The position numbers and the translations under genes are program-made. A model generated the notes under the pieces. The model was given only the letters and a program-made list of their open reading frames with translations. It was not told the origin of the DNA and did no database searches. A stretch of 59,099 bases of DNA, taken from the NCBI GenBank assembly GCA_037142515.1, contig JBAXAM010000005.1:1-59099 (forward strand). The letters run 5' to 3'. The first letter of the stretch is position 1. Each line of letters starts with the position of its first letter. The DNA is from JBAXAM01 sp037142515 (GTDB lineage Bacteria > Pseudomonadota > Gammaproteobacteria > UBA9339). Below, piece by piece: positions 25,473 to 34,155 of this stretch.

Positions 25473-26702
25473 TTGGATGCTCTTTTTATTGTTGATAAAT
25501 GGTGTCATGGAGTTCAGGCGAACGGAATTTCAGCGTGGGAATCAAATCTTGTAAACTCCTACCGAACTGTTTACCAAGAAAAGCGTGTACAGGAATTCAA
25601 TTTTGATGTACATCGTAGTTTTGATGATCGTAAAACATCAATAAATAAAACTCTTTTAAGGCTTATCGAGCAGTGTATGCCGCGATTTGTTTTTCTTGTA
25701 ATTTATGAGAAGCCTAGTCAATCAGATAAGATTATTTCGCTAAATGCGTTGAAGCGTATCAGAGAGCTAGGCATTCCTATTATTACAATTTTTGGCGATT
25801 TGGAACATCAATTACAATGCGAAATATTGAGGCTAGTCAAACCTTTTTGTGATCTTATTTATTTTACGGCACTTACTTCGCCTGGGGAAAGGTTGAAGCT
25901 TTCAAAACTTAGATACACATGGGTGCCTAAAGATCCTGCGATTTTTTATTCAGATGAGCTGTCTAAAAATAGAGACATTGGTGTTCTTTATTTGGGTACA
26001 CCTAAGCCCGATAGGGTCTCCAGAATAAAATACCTCAGCAATAATGGAATCAAAGTTTTTTCAACAGGTGGTGAGCGCGCAGTAAATTTACCGGTGACTG
26101 AGTATGCTTCTCTACTTCGGCGGAGCCAAATCTCTCTTAGTTTTTCGCGTGCCGATGGAAATCATGTCACTAATGCACGTGCCTTTGAGGTTATTTCATG
26201 TGGGGCAATGCTTCTTGAAGAAGAGGGGATGGAAACGGCTAAATTATTTCGACCATATTTGGACTATATTCCTTTTTTTGGCCGTCGGGATTTACTAGAC
26301 AAATGTAAATATTATTTAAAAAATGATTTGGAACGGCAAACAATTGCGGTGTCAGCTGCGAATAGGATGTTAACCTACTTTTCAGCAAAACGATTTTGGG
26401 ACGAAATCGAAGATTTTATAAATAATATCGACAGAAACCGGTGTATTGAACTTCAGAAAAATGCTGATATTGCTTGTATAGATAGATATTGGAGCTTAGG
26501 TCTTAGCCAAAGAAGTATTCCAGCATTCAACATGAAATATTATAAAGATTTTCCGATCCGAATACGCTTTAAATACAAAGTTCTTGATCTTGTGGGGAAA
26601 AATATTTTTCTTAATTGGTTCCATAAAAAATGGTTTAACATGTGTCAATTGCCACGAAGAGTTGTATTTAAGATGTATTTAATGTTTTATAAAAAAAAAT
26701 GA
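25473..26702 (+). CDS. Glycosyltransferase, GT-B fold (CgeB-like)
   Basis: A 409-residue protein starting at TTG; GGAGG 9 nt upstream supports this start over later ones. The C-terminal half has the features of family-1/CgeB-like transferases: DIGVLYLGTPKPDR, a switch to SQISLSFSRADG, and the sugar-nucleotide binding segment ARAFEVISCGAMLLEEE. The N-terminal half shows alternating beta-alpha patterning (FVFLVIYEKPSQSD, IPIITIFGD). It is the second gene of a tightly packed stretch and overlaps the following gene by 4 bp (ATGA). Confidence 0.72.
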   Translation: MDALFIVDKWCHGVQANGISAWESNLVNSYRTVYQEKRVQEFNFDVHRSFDDRKTSINKTLLRLIEQCMPRFVFLVIYEKPSQSDKIISLNALKRIRELGIPIITIFGDLEHQLQCEILRLVKPFCDLIYFTALTSPGERLKLSKLRYTWVPKDPAIFYSDELSKNRDIGVLYLGTPKPDRVSRIKYLSNNGIKVFSTGGERAVNLPVTEYASLLRRSQISLSFSRADGNHVTNARAFEVISCGAMLLEEEGMETAKLFRPYLDYIPFFGRRDLLDKCKYYLKNDLERQTIAVSAANRMLTYFSAKRFWDEIEDFINNIDRNRCIELQKNADIACIDRYWSLGLSQRSIPAFNMKYYKDFPIRIRFKYKVLDLVGKNIFLNWFHKKWFNMCQLPRRVVFKMYLMFYKKK

Positions 26703-27601
26703 CAAAACTTTCTCCGATTGCATTAGGTTTGGTAACTTGGAACGGTGAACGATTTCTACGAGAGTTAATGGAGTGTATAACAACTCAAAGCTTTAGTGCT
26801 TTCAAGCTATATGTATTGGATAATCAATCCACTGACAAGACTTTATCTATATTAGGCTACTATGCCGCAATAGATGAAAGAGTTGAAGTTCATATTGATA
26901 CTTGTCGACGAGGGTTTATAGAAGCACAGAGGGAGATTTTCTATCGATTTTTAAAGAAACATGAATATTGCGCATATATTTGTGATGACGATGTGTATGA
27001 AAATGATTTTCTTGCTTTTCACTATTCAGTTTTGAATAACAGCAATATTGGATTGTCTTATTCAAAACACGCTTATATTACCGAAACTGGTAGTGTTAGC
27101 ATAGATGATAGGTGCCGGGCTAAGTACAACGGATGCTCATTCATAAATCCTGCTAAGTTTCTTTTTTATCGTAATTGCATCCCTGTTTTTTTTGGTGTCT
27201 ACCGTGTAAAAGATTTAGTATCGCATATGTCAAACTTTCGTCGCGTTGATAAGTTTGGGTACAACCATGAAAACCTAATGCTTTTTAGTTTGATGCACAA
27301 TTCGAAAATATCCTATGATGCGACTGTCAGATTTTATTATCGTATAAAAGACCGCAAAAAAGAATATGAAGAGAGAGGTTATTTAAAGGCTAAAGGAGTA
27401 ATAAGTCAGCTTATATGGGACATTAGGCACAATATAGATTTTTCTCTTGTATGCATGTCGATTGCCAAAACAAAGAATAGCTCTTCGTCGACATACCCTG
27501 CTTATATTTTTCTTATTTTGTTCCTTTCATTTTTCAGATATACATTCTATGTGTTTGTGAAAGTGGCAATATTGGCTTTTATTAAAAGAAAAGCAAAATA
27601 A
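26699..27601 (+). CDS. Family 2 glycosyltransferase
   Basis: A 300-residue GT-A protein. The N-terminal ALGLVTWNGERFLREL and YVLDNQSTDKT are the nucleotide-binding face, and YICDDDVYENDF carries the metal-binding Asp cluster near residue 97. A hydrophobic segment near residues 262-290 (YPAYIFLILFLSFFRYTFYVFV) probably anchors it to the inner membrane. It adds one sugar to the lipid-linked unit; donor unknown. Confidence 0.8.
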   Translation: MTKLSPIALGLVTWNGERFLRELMECITTQSFSAFKLYVLDNQSTDKTLSILGYYAAIDERVEVHIDTCRRGFIEAQREIFYRFLKKHEYCAYICDDDVYENDFLAFHYSVLNNSNIGLSYSKHAYITETGSVSIDDRCRAKYNGCSFINPAKFLFYRNCIPVFFGVYRVKDLVSHMSNFRRVDKFGYNHENLMLFSLMHNSKISYDATVRFYYRIKDRKKEYEERGYLKAKGVISQLIWDIRHNIDFSLVCMSIAKTKNSSSSTYPAYIFLILFLSFFRYTFYVFVKVAILAFIKRKAK

Positions 27602-27732
27602 ATCAGATATTAGAGAGTAATCGAGAGTGGTGACAAGCAACATTAATGGGTGCAATAGAGAAAAGAAGCGCAATTGATAAGTTTTTTTGTGTTTTTTGGA
27701 TAAATAAAAGTGCTTAGCAAGATGAAAAAGAA

Positions 27733-28977
27733 ATGAATAATCAAAACGGACGAGAAATAATTACGATCAACAAAAGCATTCTATCTGGATATGTAGATGG
27801 TACAAGTAGTCTATATTTAAGTTTATTGGTAGTGCTGTATTCTGTATATTCATTTATAATACGCTTTCTTTCTGTGGAATATATCCAAAATATATATGTT
27901 TGCATGTTTTTTGCATTGTTTTGTACTATCTCTATATCGTTAGTTGTTGTCTTGGAATTTAAAAAGTTACAGGTGAGATTTTGTAGGTTTTTTTTTATGG
28001 GTGCTTTTTTTTGTTTGTATGTAGTATTGAATTTTTTGAAAGATGATCAAGTATTACGACAAAGCGAAATTATTGCAGCAATATTATTGTCATGTGGATT
28101 TGCAATTAATTATAAGAAGTCTCAAATAATTAATGCAGTGCAATTACTAATACGAATTAACCTCTTAGTGACATTGGTAGCCATTGGGTTATTTATGGTT
28201 TTAGATAATTCCATAAATCCACCGAATCGTATTTTGTCATTCCTAATTTCATTGGAACGAAATAGTCTTCAATTTCAACGAGTTGGTGAAGCTGGCTTTG
28301 TTTTTCTGATACTCATGCTATTTAGTGTTTATGTGCAACAACGTATTACAATTATTTATATTTTTGTTTTTGGTTTAGGGTTGCTAATCAGCGATTCACG
28401 TACTGCTCTTGTGCTTGCTTTATTTAGTTTTATAGTCATATCGGCGAAGTGCTGGCTGTTTATGACGAGGGTATCATTAATAAGTGTTGTAGCACTATTT
28501 TCCATTTTGACGATTCTTTGGGTAAAGTATGAAAAAATTTATGCATTAGTAAGCACTCTTATTAATCGTATGGGTGAGAGAGATATTTTTAATGGTAGAT
28601 TATTTCTATTTAAAAAAGTGCTGAATGGTTTCATAAATAATTTTAACCTCAACACCGCAATGATAGGGATAGATAGCTATGAGGGTTGGATTAGAGAGTT
28701 GGGAATAGACTGGCAGCTTACATCCCACTCTTTTTTTATTGACTCATTAGTTCGTGGTGGAATACCATATTTTTTATGCGTTATCTTTATTTTTGTATAT
28801 TTAGGCATCGCGATAATTCGGAAAGATAAAGGTTCGTCGAGTGACTGGTTAATGAGTATTTCGTATTTTGTTTTTTTGTCCTATCTTTTTTTTGAGCCAG
28901 AATATATGGTGTTTGGGGTTAGTGTGATTTCCTTGGTTCCTTTGCTTTTTTATCACTATGCGACAGCAAAAGACTAG
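27733..28977 (+). CDS. Wzy-like O-antigen polymerase
   Basis: A 414-residue polytopic membrane protein with about 10-11 hydrophobic segments and a large periplasmic-type loop at roughly residues 280-340, the usual Wzy layout. Sequence identity among Wzy proteins is too low to name it securely, but the DSRTALVLALFSF segment after TM7 resembles the O-antigen ligase/polymerase family. An O-antigen ligase (WaaL) is the main alternative; position inside the repeat-unit cluster favours a polymerase. It is preceded by 131 bp without a gene. Confidence 0.7.
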   Translation: MNNQNGREIITINKSILSGYVDGTSSLYLSLLVVLYSVYSFIIRFLSVEYIQNIYVCMFFALFCTISISLVVVLEFKKLQVRFCRFFFMGAFFCLYVVLNFLKDDQVLRQSEIIAAILLSCGFAINYKKSQIINAVQLLIRINLLVTLVAIGLFMVLDNSINPPNRILSFLISLERNSLQFQRVGEAGFVFLILMLFSVYVQQRITIIYIFVFGLGLLISDSRTALVLALFSFIVISAKCWLFMTRVSLISVVALFSILTILWVKYEKIYALVSTLINRMGERDIFNGRLFLFKKVLNGFINNFNLNTAMIGIDSYEGWIRELGIDWQLTSHSFFIDSLVRGGIPYFLCVIFIFVYLGIAIIRKDKGSSSDWLMSISYFVFLSYLFFEPEYMVFGVSVISLVPLLFYHYATAKD

Positions 28978-29773
28978 TTTCAATACAATATTTTATATAT
29001 TACGCGAGCTGAATTGGTATCTTGAATCGCAGCTTGGGATAAACCTCAGGGTGTTTATAAGATCAATGGTTGGGATCGGCAAATTTTTTAAAGACTATTT
29101 TTTATTTCGTCGATTGTTTAGAGCAAGACATAGCCTAAAAATATGTTTAGGTGATTATTTACAGCAAAGTGGTAATGCTGCGGACGAATATTTTTTCCAG
29201 GACTTATATGTTGCGCAGAAAATTTTACGTGCGAATCCAAGTATTCATATAGATGTAGGTTCAAGACTTAATGGGTTTGTTGCCCATGTTGCATCGTTTC
29301 GTGAAATTATTGTTTACGACATAAGGAGCCAGCATGCTTGTGTCGAAAACATCAAGTTTATATCTAAAGACTTTACCGAAACGGAGCAAGAAGTTGGAGT
29401 TGCTGATTCTGTTTCTTGCTTGCATGCATTAGAGCATTTTGGGTTAGGAAGATATGGTGATAAAATTTCACCTACTGCTTTTGACGATGGATTAAAGAAT
29501 CTGTTTAATTTGGTTTCGTTTTTGGGGTACCTATATCTAAGTGTGCCAATAGGGATTCCAAAAATTGTTTTTAATTCTCATCGTGTGTTAGATCCTTTGA
29601 GAATTATACGGCTGAGTAAGGCTCATGGTTTTGAGCTTGTTGATTTTGCATATTATTCTGATCAGTCTTTCACAAAAAGCTTGGAAATAGAGTCTGATAT
29701 TGATAGACTGTCAAAATGTGGTTACTCGCTTGGAATTTTTACGTTTCGGAAATTAAATGAAAAAAATCGTTAA
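28958..29773 (+). CDS. DUF268 family protein, methyltransferase-like
   Basis: A 271-residue protein with the DUF268 hallmark HIDVGSRLNGFVAHVASF near residue 96, then EIIVYDIRSQ and SVSCLHALEHFGLGRYGD. The arrangement resembles a Rossmann-fold methyltransferase with a divergent SAM site. DUF268 genes recur in polysaccharide clusters, but their reaction is not established to my knowledge. It overlaps the Wzy-like gene by 20 bp and the next gene by 17 bp. Confidence 0.75.
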   Translation: MRQQKTSFNTIFYILRELNWYLESQLGINLRVFIRSMVGIGKFFKDYFLFRRLFRARHSLKICLGDYLQQSGNAADEYFFQDLYVAQKILRANPSIHIDVGSRLNGFVAHVASFREIIVYDIRSQHACVENIKFISKDFTETEQEVGVADSVSCLHALEHFGLGRYGDKISPTAFDDGLKNLFNLVSFLGYLYLSVPIGIPKIVFNSHRVLDPLRIIRLSKAHGFELVDFAYYSDQSFTKSLEIESDIDRLSKCGYSLGIFTFRKLNEKNR

Positions 29774-30749
29774 CAAAATGATCAATTTTATCCGATTCGC
29801 ATTTTGTAGTTTAGGGTTTTCTGTTGTTCGTACCAGAGAGTTCGAGTCAATCTTAAACTGTCGGAACTCCTTATTGCGACTATTGATAGAGCAGAACATA
29901 GCAAATCATCAGTTCTGTGCTGGTGCAACGGGGATTGTGTTTAGTAAAGATAGAGCACTCCAACTGTTCACTTTTTTGCACAGCTATGTTAAGTGTTGCA
30001 TAAATCCTCCTAACCTAGTCATTATTTATTCTGCTAGTAGCCATGAACACCTGGTGGCATATCGTGAAGTTGAAAGTATATTTTCTGTTTATGGGTGTCG
30101 TTTCAAATTTGTGTGTGAAGCATTGCCATTTAATAAAACTTTAGTTGAGGAAATTTTAGCAATATTTACAAAAAACATTTTTTTTATTGTTGATGATAAT
30201 GTATGTATTGCTCCATTTGATGGTGACTTATTGGGAAAGGTAGATTCTGAAAGGTATATACTTTCATTGCGGATGAGTCCAAATTGTACATATAGTTACA
30301 CGACCAGAGCATCACATAGCCCTCCGAAATTTAATCTATCAAATCAGTATCCAGGGCTTTTTGAGTTTATGTGGAATGAAAAGCCAAATGAGTGGTCGTA
30401 CCCATGTTCACTCGATGGACATGTTTTTCCAACAGTAGAAATTAGAATTTTAGCTGTTATTGGGATGTACAAAAGCCCAAATAGTTTTGAAAATTTATTG
30501 ATGAGTTTTGCGGATTATGGTGCATCACGTCTCGGGTTGTGTTTTTCAAGTAGTAGAATATTGAACTTGCCTATAAATAAAGTTCAAAATGAAAATAACA
30601 ACTTTGCTGGAAGTGTCTCCGTCGAAGATTTATTGAAACTTTGGAATGCGGGATTTGCATTTGATGTGTCTCAATTGAGTGGATATTCCCCATCCGCACC
30701 GCATGAAGAGCACAATCTTCCAGTAATAAAAAGAGACTTGCTTATTTAA
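29757..30749 (+). CDS. Predicted GT-A-type glycosyltransferase of unknown specificity
   Basis: A 330-residue protein. GIVFSKDRALQLFTFLHSY near residue 60 and FFIVDDNVCIAPFD near residue 142 (a DxD-like metal site) match a family of sugar transferases often left as hypothetical. The C-terminal third has no motif I recognise. The frame after its TAA stays open for another 92 codons to 31028, which could mean a former longer protein. It is the last gene before a 527-bp interval without a clear gene. Confidence 0.6.
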   Translation: MKKIVNKMINFIRFAFCSLGFSVVRTREFESILNCRNSLLRLLIEQNIANHQFCAGATGIVFSKDRALQLFTFLHSYVKCCINPPNLVIIYSASSHEHLVAYREVESIFSVYGCRFKFVCEALPFNKTLVEEILAIFTKNIFFIVDDNVCIAPFDGDLLGKVDSERYILSLRMSPNCTYSYTTRASHSPPKFNLSNQYPGLFEFMWNEKPNEWSYPCSLDGHVFPTVEIRILAVIGMYKSPNSFENLLMSFADYGASRLGLCFSSSRILNLPINKVQNENNNFAGSVSVEDLLKLWNAGFAFDVSQLSGYSPSAPHEEHNLPVIKRDLLI

Positions 30750-31276
30750 GACCTACATTGGGGTTTAATTTATCCTGTTTTAATCGATTCTTTAGTTAGA
30801 GAACTTAAACTGATAAAAAGCGAGGATGTTAGGGCGATATCGAAAAACTTTTCTATACCACTATCGATATCAGTATCAAAATTTATACGATTTATAAAAG
30901 TGGTTGCATCAAGAAAATTACAAATGAAGTTTGAGAATTTGCGCAAAAGATATTGTGGACGGCGCGTTTGGGTAAGAGACTGGTTTGAGTTGCTGCGGCC
31001 GGTCTGTGGCTGGAAAGTGCCACAATGATTAGATGCCGTCGGCGGGGTGGGGTCCACTCGCAAAAGTGGTTCGTTCTCGATGGCCCAGCGGACTATTAGC
31101 CATCTCTTCGCTCTCCTTGGTTAGCAGCGATTGTGTGTTATAGGGGCGCATAAGATTAGGGAATAGCATTTTAAGGATGGGTATTTTGATTATAGGAAGT
31201 CACGTAATTATTTAGTAGTTATACTACGAAAAATTTAGTTATTTAGTTTTTTAATAAATTGTGCTAGTGGGGGGGT
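30750..31276. other. 527-bp interval with a GC-rich patch, no supported gene
   Basis: The first 280 bp stay open in the frame of the preceding gene, past its TAA, up to TGA at 31026-31028. Bases about 30955-31110 are clearly richer in G and C than everything around them. The last 150 bp are AT-rich again, with a small palindrome GTAGT-TAT-ACTAC (31215-31227) and a run of seven G (31269-31275) before the next start codon. I recognise no product; it looks like scar or imported sequence. Confidence 0.5.
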
Positions 31277-32245
31277 ATGGCGGTACTAATTACTGGTGTT
31301 GCAGGGTTTATTGGATCAAATTTGGCGTCTCATTTTCTAAATCAGGGGAAGAAAGTATTTGGTGTAGATAATTTTGCCCGTGGAACGGAAAGCAATTTAG
31401 CACAAATTATATCAAACTCTAATTTTTACTTTAAGAAGGTAGATATTTCACGGATAAATGACTACCGCATTGTTTTTGATAAATTTATAGTACATGATGT
31501 TATTGCGGAGGTTTGGCATATGGCTGCTAATTCGGATATTTTAGCAGGTGCAGAAGATCCCGATATAGATTTACGCGATACTTTTATGACAACTTTTAAC
31601 ACCGTTAAGCTTATGAAGGATTATGGTATTAAAATATTATCTTTTGCATCGAGTTCTGCTATTTATGGTGATTTTGGTTCTCAATTGATTGAAGAAACTT
31701 CTGGTCCTTTATTACCTATTTCAAATTATGGTGCGATGAAATTGGCATCTGAGGCTATTATTAGTGCTGCTGTAGAAAGCCACTTGGATCAAGTTTATAT
31801 TTTCCGTTTTCCAAATGTAGTTGGAACTCCTGCAACGCATGGGGTAATACTTGATTTTGTTCGAAGCTTAAAGAAGAGTCTTAGTAAATTAGCTGTTTTG
31901 GGCAATGGGAGTCAACAAAAGGGATATATTCATGTTGAAGAATTATTAGATGCAATGTTCTTTATTCGAAGTAATGCAAATGAAAAAATTGCTATTTTTA
32001 ATATTGGTGCTGAAGACGTTGGTGTAACGGTTAAATCTATCGCTGAGGAGGTAGTTGCTTCTTTTTATCCTAAGGCAGAAATAGTGTTTGGTGTTGGGAA
32101 TAAGGGGTGGATTGGGGATGTTCCCATTTTTATTTATTCGACAAAGAAACTAAAAAACCTTGGTTGGATATCTCAATTAAATTCAAAGCAGGCGATTCAG
32201 AAAGCTATAAGTCAAATCATTCAACAGGAAGCTAATAGTAAATGA
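31277..32245 (+). CDS. NAD-dependent nucleotide-sugar epimerase/dehydratase (extended SDR)
   Basis: A 322-residue extended SDR of the GalE/WbpP group. It has VLITGVAGFIGSNLA at the N-terminus, VDNFARGTESN, SFASSSAIYGDFG and the catalytic YGAMKLASE. It sits directly before the GDP-heptose genes, overlapping the next gene by 4 bp (ATGA). Modification of GDP-D-glycero-D-manno-heptose is an attractive role, as is ordinary UDP-sugar epimerisation that could replace the dead galE. A run of seven G ends 1 nt before its ATG. Confidence 0.82.
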   Translation: MAVLITGVAGFIGSNLASHFLNQGKKVFGVDNFARGTESNLAQIISNSNFYFKKVDISRINDYRIVFDKFIVHDVIAEVWHMAANSDILAGAEDPDIDLRDTFMTTFNTVKLMKDYGIKILSFASSSAIYGDFGSQLIEETSGPLLPISNYGAMKLASEAIISAAVESHLDQVYIFRFPNVVGTPATHGVILDFVRSLKKSLSKLAVLGNGSQQKGYIHVEELLDAMFFIRSNANEKIAIFNIGAEDVGVTVKSIAEEVVASFYPKAEIVFGVGNKGWIGDVPIFIYSTKKLKNLGWISQLNSKQAIQKAISQIIQQEANSK

Positions 32246-34149
32246 AACAACTAGTTATTTTGGCTGGTGGGCTTGGGACTCGTTTGGCTGAACGGTTGAA
32301 CGGTTTGCCAAAGCCATTAATCGATATTTGTGGAGTGTCGTTATTGGAGAGGCAAATTCAGCTTGCAAAGCATTATGGTTTTATAAATATATTATTGCTA
32401 ATAAACTATGGAGCGGATCAAATTATTAAATTTTGTTGTGATCATAATAATTGGGGGTTAAATATAATATTTATCGATGATGGTTTTACGTTTCGCGGTA
32501 CAGCTGGAGCAGTTCTTCATGCATGGAATTATTTGGAGGAAGAATTTCTCGTTATGTATGGTGATACAATGCTGAATGTTGATTTAAAACGGTTTTGTAA
32601 CTACCATGAGTTATATCCTTTAGCCGCAGCTACTCTTTTTTTACACCCCAATGATCATCCAAAAGACTCTGATTTGGTAGATATGAATGAAGATGGATAC
32701 ATCAGTTGTTTTTATTCATATCCACATGATGGTTCTAAGTTTTATGCAAACTTGGTGAATGCTGCATTATACTGTGTGCGAAAACATGCATTGTTGCAAT
32801 GGTGTGGATGTGAGACCAAAACGTTGGATTTTGGGAAACACCTTTTCCCAGATATGCTCAATCGTGGTTTTATACTTCGTGGGTATCGTAGTTCTGAATA
32901 TATTAAAGATTGCGGAACTCCAGCTAGACTAGATAAAGTATGCGTTGATTTTGAGCTTGGCAAAATTGAAAAATCTTCATTGAAATATCCGCAAATGGCC
33001 GTCTTTGTCGATCGTGATGGGACAATTAATCGTGAAGTTGGGTATGTTAAATCGGTAGATCAGTTTGAATTAATTCCTAATACTGAGGAAGCAATTAGGA
33101 AATTGAATTGTTCAAAGTATATGGTTTTCGTTGTTACAAATCAGCCTGTAATATCAAGGGGAGAGTGCACATTTTTAGGATTGCGTGAGGTCCATAAAAA
33201 AATGGAAACTCTGTTAGGGAACCGTTGCGCATACATAGACCATATTTATTATTGCCCACATTATCCAGATAAGGGATTTATTGGTGAAATTGGTCATCTT
33301 AAAATAGATTGTGAGTGTCGTAAACCGAAAACGGGAATGATTGATACGGCAGTTGAAAAATTTAATCTTATATGCAATAAATCATGGATGGTTGGCGATA
33401 CAACTTCAGATATTCTTGCCGCTAATCGAGCGGGATTAAAGTCTATTTTGGTGGAAACAGGTTATGCAGGACTTGATTACAAATACCTAGTTACTCCAGA
33501 TTTTATTGTGCCTGATTTAAATGCAGCTGTGACTCTAATTCTCGATATTTACCCCAAATTAATTGAGTTGGTTAGTCAATTGGTTTTTAAGATAAAGCCT
33601 GGAGATTTGGTTTTTATAGGTGGGCAATCACGAAGTGGTAAAAGCTCATTTGCTAGTGCTTTAAAGCATGTTTTGGCTGAAAAAGGTATTCATGTTAAAA
33701 TATTATCCACAGATCGTTGGTTGTTAAATGAATCTGAGCAGGGTAATGGTGTGCTTGCTAGACATTCTTTAAAAGAGTTGGAGGATATTGTGTTTTCGGT
33801 GGCTTTTCCAGAAAAACGCCCTACTGGCTTAAGTTTACCTCTATATTATAGGTTAACTAAAGCTCAAATACGTGATGTGGAGGTGATGAAATTATGCTCT
33901 AATGACGTCATTGTTTTTGAGGGAAGCGTAGCATTAGCATTAAAGGACGCTGCTTTCTGTGCCGAACATAGATTTTTTGTTGAAATTAACAAAGATGAAC
34001 AGAAGAAGCGTATGTTGCGTGAGTATTTATTGCTTGGATTGACTATGCAACAATCTGAAGTAGCTTATCAGCATCGTATTGAGGAGGAGATTTCCTTCAA
34101 TGCTGGAATTTCATTGGATGCAACTAGAGTAATCATTCCGCAAATTTAA
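32242..34149 (+). CDS. Trifunctional heptose protein: guanylyltransferase, HAD phosphatase and P-loop kinase-like domain
   Basis: A 635-residue fusion. Residues 1-235 are a nucleotidyltransferase of the HddC type (LVILAGGLGTRLAERLNGLPKPL; FLVMYGDTML). Residues about 250-425 are a GmhB-type HAD phosphatase (FVDRDGTINREVGYV; zinc-binding CPHYPDKG and CECRKPKTG; GDTTSDILAA). Residues about 450-635 hold a P-loop kinase-like domain (IGGQSRSGKSS, about 460-469) resembling uridine-kinase-like folds. The first two activities are consecutive late steps of GDP-D-glycero-alpha-D-manno-heptose synthesis; HddA and GmhA follow. The role of the third domain is unknown. Confidence 0.85.
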   Translation: MKQLVILAGGLGTRLAERLNGLPKPLIDICGVSLLERQIQLAKHYGFINILLLINYGADQIIKFCCDHNNWGLNIIFIDDGFTFRGTAGAVLHAWNYLEEEFLVMYGDTMLNVDLKRFCNYHELYPLAAATLFLHPNDHPKDSDLVDMNEDGYISCFYSYPHDGSKFYANLVNAALYCVRKHALLQWCGCETKTLDFGKHLFPDMLNRGFILRGYRSSEYIKDCGTPARLDKVCVDFELGKIEKSSLKYPQMAVFVDRDGTINREVGYVKSVDQFELIPNTEEAIRKLNCSKYMVFVVTNQPVISRGECTFLGLREVHKKMETLLGNRCAYIDHIYYCPHYPDKGFIGEIGHLKIDCECRKPKTGMIDTAVEKFNLICNKSWMVGDTTSDILAANRAGLKSILVETGYAGLDYKYLVTPDFIVPDLNAAVTLILDIYPKLIELVSQLVFKIKPGDLVFIGGQSRSGKSSFASALKHVLAEKGIHVKILSTDRWLLNESEQGNGVLARHSLKELEDIVFSVAFPEKRPTGLSLPLYYRLTKAQIRDVEVMKLCSNDVIVFEGSVALALKDAAFCAEHRFFVEINKDEQKKRMLREYLLLGLTMQQSEVAYQHRIEEEISFNAGISLDATRVIIPQI

Positions 34150-34155
34150 AATATT

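Noticed and set aside
30770..31063. 97-codon minus-strand reading frame
   Set aside because: No ribosome-binding site, no recognisable motif, and it is antisense to the read-through frame and GC-rich patch; unlikely to be a gene.
31279..31286. Second ops element (GGCGGTA)
   Set aside because: The match stops at seven bases, position 8 is C instead of G, and it starts within the initiation codon of a gene.
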